Shown here: one piece after another, positions 7,381 to 11,111 of the stretch
Position numbering within the stretch: the first letter of the stretch is position 1
Layout of the letters: every line of letters starts with the position of its first letter
From: Bacteroidetes/Chlorobi group bacterium ChocPot_Mid
Lineage (GTDB): Bacteria; Bacteroidota; Ignavibacteria; Kapaibacteriales; UBA2268
Direction of reading: 5' to 3'
Assembly: GCA_003731675.1 (NCBI GenBank)
Contig: RCNQ01000080.1
Location: 1 to 11,111 of the forward strand
DNA: 11,111 nucleotides
Program-made: the position numbers and the translations under genes
Notes under the pieces: generated by a model
What the model was told of the DNA's origin: nothing
The model's input: the letters and a program-made list of their open reading frames with translations, nothing else
Database searches by the model: none

Positions 7381-9525
7381 TTAAGGTGTTATTGCTGCTC
7401 GACCGCGATTGTTCCAGCTATAATTGATATCTCGTGTATGTATGTATCCACTCAAAGTTACATCCCATGGCAAATATCCTTCGATATCCCTCTTTTCCCA
7501 AATTTGCAAATCATCTCTTTGTAATACTTTACCAAATATATCATCTTTGTCGGTTATTATCCCGTCACCGTCTACATCTCCTGCTACCATTCCAAACAAC
7601 AAAGAATTATCCAAATCAAAACCTACCGGTTTCATTGCCGAAGCCCCTCCAAATATATTCTCTGGTTTAGTCATATCCAATATTGGTTTTTCTGTACCAG
7701 GGAATATCTCAGCAAAATTCTGCGAAAAGATTGGCAAATGATTTCTATGTCTTATACCTATATAATATTTACCCTCAGTCATGCCTCCCCGTGCAATACT
7801 GACAGCTGAAGTACCATCAATATCTACTATTGTTCCATCATTTCTCATAAATGCACAACGGTAATATACTTCACCTGAATTCAATGAGTCTTTGTGAAAC
7901 TCAATCAATACCCAATCAACAATTCCTGTATCAATTATATTCGCATAATTTGAATCTCTTTTGGGGTCCAAATTATATGGATATATATCAGGTGGTCTAT
8001 TTGGTATCAATCCTCGTCTTTGTAAATCTGTTGCCATTGAACCATATCTGTAAGGTCCCTCCATCAATGCTCTTGCTCTTAACACCAATTGTGCAACATC
8101 GCTTATTCCTATTGCAAATTGACCCAACTCAGTTACGTTCGTTGCTCTTGCATAAGCCCATCCATCTGAATCCACTTGTGGCTGTTCTGATGTTTTATTA
8201 TCCTTCCACAATGTACCATCCCATCTTTGCAATATTATATCAGGAATATTGAGATTGTTTGTTTCATGTTTTGTTGGGTCTGACATTATATGTCGCCATC
8301 CATAACCTAATACAAAGTTCATTCCACGGCTTACAGGGTTACCTGATGCATCTTTTGCTGAAATAAATATATCTCTTTCAACTTTAGTATTGATAAATGC
8401 TAATGCTTCCTTAGGAAATGTTTTAGGCATTACCCGCATTGTCATTTCCACTGCTCCGCCAGCACTGTCCCTATTACCAAACAATACATACGTATATTTA
8501 TTATTGAAGTAAGTTTCTACATTATCATACCTCAACTTTGTTCGACGATAACTCCCGATTACTTCACTGTTGGCTGTTCGGAATATTGGGTCTAAATCCG
8601 ATGTCGTCGTTAGTACATATCGGTTGTTGCTATCCGGTTCAGTATTTATAAATGTTCCAAGGTCAAGTTGTCTGTGGTGAGTAACATTTCTGTCCAGTGT
8701 CAATCCACCTATGTTTTCGACTATTAGGTCTAAAATTACTGTTGTATCTGATTTCGGAATCTCATTACCGCTAATTATTGCTGAATCCCCTTTGTAATGG
8801 ACAGAATACATACTATCCCATTTTGCTTCACTTAAAAGACTGGCTCCACTCCACCTGATTATCTTAGAGTCTCCTAACATAAAGAAGTTGTTTGTATCCA
8901 GGTTTCTAAATTCTCCCTTGATTAATTCCAAAGAAGTGTTTACCCTGAATCCTCCACCATTTATTACATCGGCTCCTTCTTTATTATTTAATTCAAGTTC
9001 CTTAAATAATCCCTTACCATCTATATCTTGTGCATTCCGACCTACTAATGAGACTAATCCTTTGGATATTCCGAAGTTTACTTTTCCTTGATGGGTTATG
9101 TAACCTTCAATATTTATTCTACTCTTTAAATTTAAATCAAGATTTACTACACTATCTGAAACAAATCTTGACATTGAAGTTAATATTTTTGTTGAATCAA
9201 CCATCCTTTTTCGGGAATTTCCTGTGAACCTTACATCCCAATAAAATATTTGGGGTATGTACTGGTCATCCATCCCTTGATTAAAAATATAATCAACTCT
9301 TCCTAAAATTGTATCCTGAATTATAATTGTTGTGGGTGCATCAACAACTATCTTTCCGCTGTCATTATCTATATAACCGGCTTTTTGGTCTAATACTCGC
9401 TTTTTTAAATTAATGACACCGCGATTGATTACTTCATTGTGTGTATTTAATTGAGAATTGCTCTCATTAGTTATGAAAAATAAGAGGATAAGTACAAAAA
9501 CTTCGATATGTATTAGTCTTCTCAT
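7381..9525 (-). CDS. Large exported repeat protein with C-terminal dockerin-like calcium loops
   Basis: A 714-residue protein with a signal peptide (about 1-24, SNS before Q25). Residues about 130-300 are strand-turn rich (ISKGLVSLVG, GGFRVNTSLELIKGEF, GGLTLDRNVTHHRQLDLGTF), as in parallel beta-helix surface proteins. Residues about 320-475 form a module also found in the upstream gene (EVIGSYRR, YFNNKYTYVLFG, MTMRVMPKTFP, FVLGYGW, then FAIGISD). Residues about 481-600 (LMEGPYRYGSMATDLQRRG, VDWVLIEF, DGTIVDIDGTS, YYIGIRHRNHLPIFS) match a C-terminal module I recall from many Bacteroidota surface proteins. Residues 649-705 carry two dockerin/EF-type loops, D650-x-D652-x-D654 to D661 and D688 to D699, ending SWNNRGRA. 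No catalytic site is recognised; adhesion or surface assembly is the inference. There is only a weak AAAGAA before the ATG. It lies first in a probable two-gene unit. Confidence 0.85.
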   Translation of the reverse strand: MRRLIHIEVFVLILLFFITNESNSQLNTHNEVINRGVINLKKRVLDQKAGYIDNDSGKIVVDAPTTIIIQDTILGRVDYIFNQGMDDQYIPQIFYWDVRFTGNSRKRMVDSTKILTSMSRFVSDSVVNLDLNLKSRINIEGYITHQGKVNFGISKGLVSLVGRNAQDIDGKGLFKELELNNKEGADVINGGGFRVNTSLELIKGEFRNLDTNNFFMLGDSKIIRWSGASLLSEAKWDSMYSVHYKGDSAIISGNEIPKSDTTVILDLIVENIGGLTLDRNVTHHRQLDLGTFINTEPDSNNRYVLTTTSDLDPIFRTANSEVIGSYRRTKLRYDNVETYFNNKYTYVLFGNRDSAGGAVEMTMRVMPKTFPKEALAFINTKVERDIFISAKDASGNPVSRGMNFVLGYGWRHIMSDPTKHETNNLNIPDIILQRWDGTLWKDNKTSEQPQVDSDGWAYARATNVTELGQFAIGISDVAQLVLRARALMEGPYRYGSMATDLQRRGLIPNRPPDIYPYNLDPKRDSNYANIIDTGIVDWVLIEFHKDSLNSGEVYYRCAFMRNDGTIVDIDGTSAVSIARGGMTEGKYYIGIRHRNHLPIFSQNFAEIFPGTEKPILDMTKPENIFGGASAMKPVGFDLDNSLLFGMVAGDVDGDGIITDKDDIFGKVLQRDDLQIWEKRDIEGYLPWDVTLSGYIHTRDINYSWNNRGRAAITP

Positions 9526-9541
9526 ATTTCTTTAACATTAA

Positions 9542-9571
9542 TGAACCCCGGTCCCGAAAGACCGGAGTTCA
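9542..9571 (-). terminator. GC-rich hairpin between two surface-protein genes
   Basis: Arms 9542-9553 and 9560-9571 pair over 12 positions around a 6-base loop. Read as plus-strand RNA there is one C/A mismatch (9547/9566); as minus-strand RNA the same position is a U-G pair, so the stem is unbroken only in the sense transcript of these genes. The CCGGTC/GACCGG core stands out in an AT-rich gap. No real T tract follows, so it may be a leaky terminator, a processing site or an mRNA stabiliser between the two genes. Confidence 0.55.
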
Positions 9572-9601
9572 AATAATAATTAAATGTTAAATTCAAATTA
9601 A

Positions 9602-11111
9602 TTATGGACCTACATTGATTACACCACCGTTGACTATCCAGCCGTGGTTTGTAAACTCTACAGGAACTGTTAAATCTGAACCTAAGAAGTTGACTACACC
9701 ACCGACCATGCCTATTGTTGCAGAAAATCCATCCTGTGTAGCAGTTGCATAGTTTGTTGGTAGATTTGTTCCTGGTGTTCCCCTCAAAGCTGTGATATAG
9801 ATGTCACCAGCACTAACAGAAGCATCTTGTGTACCACCTTGTGCTGTAAATGGTGAATTCCATGTTGTTGTAAATGCTGTTGACCTTAAGCCCCATGTTG
9901 GGTTTTGCATCGTCTTGGTGTTATCGTTATTTGGTGCAGCAGCTGACGGGTCTGTGCTACCGAACATCAAAGTTCCATCATAATCTACACCATTAACTGT
10001 TCCACCAAAGACTTGAATATAAGAAGCAAGTTCTTTTTCATCAGTTCCGAATGTACCTAAATGAACATCTTCATTAACCTGGAAGTTATCAGTTGCCCTT
10101 ACCCAACCGGCATGTACTGTATGTCTAACCAAGCAAAGGTCGTTTGGACCTGGCTGAACACCTTCGTCCCATGTTGCTGGGTTTGACCAACGTCCGTTGC
10201 GAATTGTTATGAACCAAGTCGGACCTCCACGCAAGAATACTTCATCCCATCCGGTTGCACCAGTACCATCACCAATAATTGATGAAGTTAATGAAGCGCT
10301 TGGATTAGTTGTAATTCCTGCCAGACTAGTTGCTAACAAATTATCATTTCCTCCAACTTCTGTAATAACTCTTCCTAAAGAAAGTCCGGTTGCTAACTTC
10401 TCAGATTGAGTGTTGTGAATATATTTCCTGAATCTTAAAGTATTCATCTGTGTTGCATTTCCATAGAATCCTCCAGGTAATTCTGCCTGGCGGTAACCTA
10501 ACTGAAATTCAAATGTCCAACCTGTTCCTGTTTGAGTATAAGACAAACGTGTTCTTCTATTAACATCAAGTCCAAGGGCATAGTCAGAAGGAGTTGGAAC
10601 AGCATTCACAGGTGCAGTATTCGGATACATGCTGACAGTGAATTGTGAAACGTCCGCAATGTTATCATTCAATTTTACAGTTGTCATTCTGTTGTTGAAT
10701 GTCAAAGCTGTACCGGCTATATAAGAACCAGTCTTAATATGTCTGAATGAACCAACAACTTCTTCGACCTGACCATCAGCGTCATCAGGATATGTAACTG
10801 TTTTTGCATCGTTTTTCATTACTAAAACCTGACTGCCATTTTTCGGGTTTGCGTCGTTATCCATTAGCAGTAATCTGTTATTAAGTTCAAAGTTACCCGC
10901 AACATAAACGTCAATACCATTAGTTCCATCAGCACCTTCAGGAGCTAATGAAGAACCACCACCTCCAGTAGTATTAACAAACAAATTGCCATAAGGATAA
11001 GCATCTTGTGTTCCAATAATTCGAGCTTCATTGGTATATCTTGCATTCGAATTAACATGGAACTGCATATTTTTTCTTGTTCCAGTGCCATAATTGACAA
11101 GGTTCTCAAAA
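9602..11111 (-). CDS. Large surface/extracellular protein, C-terminal part (5' end outside window)
   Basis: The last 502 residues of a gene that enters from the right edge; the frame stays open to 11110, so the ATG at 11068 is internal. The translation is rich in G, N, T and strand-turn patterns (FELNNRLLLMDNDANPKNGS, VYVAGNF), typical of beta-helix or adhesin-like secreted proteins. About residues 118-235 (EVVGSFRH, FNNRMTTVKL, FTVSMYPNT, FEFQLGY) are related to a module in the following gene. About residues 305-335 read NGRWSNPATWDEGVQPGPND, the familiar W-x-x-P-x-T-W...P-G-x-x-D entry to a carbohydrate-associated beta-helix segment in Bacteroidota surface proteins. It ends WIVNGGVINVGP with no type IX sorting domain or dockerin. 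Base composition is visibly more GC-rich than the left-hand genes. Function is unknown; a structural or adhesive surface role is inferred. Confidence 0.85.
   Translation of the reverse strand, partial: FENLVNYGTGTRKNMQFHVNSNARYTNEARIIGTQDAYPYGNLFVNTTGGGGSSLAPEGADGTNGIDVYVAGNFELNNRLLLMDNDANPKNGSQVLVMKNDAKTVTYPDDADGQVEEVVGSFRHIKTGSYIAGTALTFNNRMTTVKLNDNIADVSQFTVSMYPNTAPVNAVPTPSDYALGLDVNRRTRLSYTQTGTGWTFEFQLGYRQAELPGGFYGNATQMNTLRFRKYIHNTQSEKLATGLSLGRVITEVGGNDNLLATSLAGITTNPSASLTSSIIGDGTGATGWDEVFLRGGPTWFITIRNGRWSNPATWDEGVQPGPNDLCLVRHTVHAGWVRATDNFQVNEDVHLGTFGTDEKELASYIQVFGGTVNGVDYDGTLMFGSTDPSAAAPNNDNTKTMQNPTWGLRSTAFTTTWNSPFTAQGGTQDASVSAGDIYITALRGTPGTNLPTNYATATQDGFSATIGMVGGVVNFLGSDLTVPVEFTNHGWIVNGGVINVGP

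Noticed and set aside
7084..8252. Several plus-strand ORFs (for example 7084-7524, 7424-7741, 7851-8252)
   Set aside because: They lie opposite two minus-strand genes with clear signal peptides and domain structure; their translations show no domain and no ribosome sites.
9801..10409. Plus-strand ORFs opposite the large surface-protein gene
   Set aside because: They are shadows of a long open minus-strand frame; no start signal or family likeness.
1..11111. tRNA/rRNA genes, CRISPR array, insertion sequence or prophage
   Set aside because: No cloverleaf-like segment, regular repeat-spacer pattern, transposase motif or phage gene was seen on either strand.

Overview
The window looks like an AT-rich chromosome segment of a free-living Gram-negative bacterium from the Bacteroidota/Chlorobiota (FCB) superphylum. 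An Ignavibacteria- or Kapabacteria-like lineage is my best guess. The main reason is a secreted protein with a type IX secretion (Por secretion) C-terminal sorting domain, next to repeat-rich surface proteins of the kind common in that group. The lineage call is inference; no rRNA or other phylogenetic marker beyond a pheT fragment is present.

Left part (1-5036): single-gene housekeeping units on both strands. They are the start of pheT (minus, cut by the window edge), a YjbQ/UPF0047 protein (plus), an exported calcineurin-like metallophosphoesterase (minus), an M20 zinc dipeptidase (plus), a small cupin_3 protein (minus) and UDP-glucose 6-dehydrogenase (plus). The convergent pairs are tightly packed, and one has an inverted repeat spanning both stop codons. 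Several genes have clear Shine-Dalgarno sites (yjbQ, phosphoesterase, cupin); others have none.

Middle (5037-6014): a 15-bp perfect hairpin follows ugd, then about 370 bases without an obvious gene. This gap ends in a sigma-54-like -24/-12 element, a strong GGAGG ribosome site and a 17-codon ORF. The next ORF encodes most of a FlgD-type flagellar hook-capping protein but lacks the usual N-terminus. Position and spacing suggest that the strong start and the 17 codons are its detached N-terminus, split off by a stop codon and a frame change (mutation or assembly error).

Right part (6036-11111): three minus-strand genes for secreted or surface proteins. The first, beyond 11111, is a large protein seen only in its last 502 residues. 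After a 76-base gap with a GC-rich hairpin come a 714-residue exported protein ending in a dockerin-like pair of calcium loops and, 13 bases on, a 443-residue protein with a type IX sorting domain. The large protein and the 714-residue protein share a diverged module of about 120 residues, so this is a small surface-protein cluster. The dockerin-like protein and the sorting-domain protein probably form one transcription unit, and their products may interact at the cell surface.
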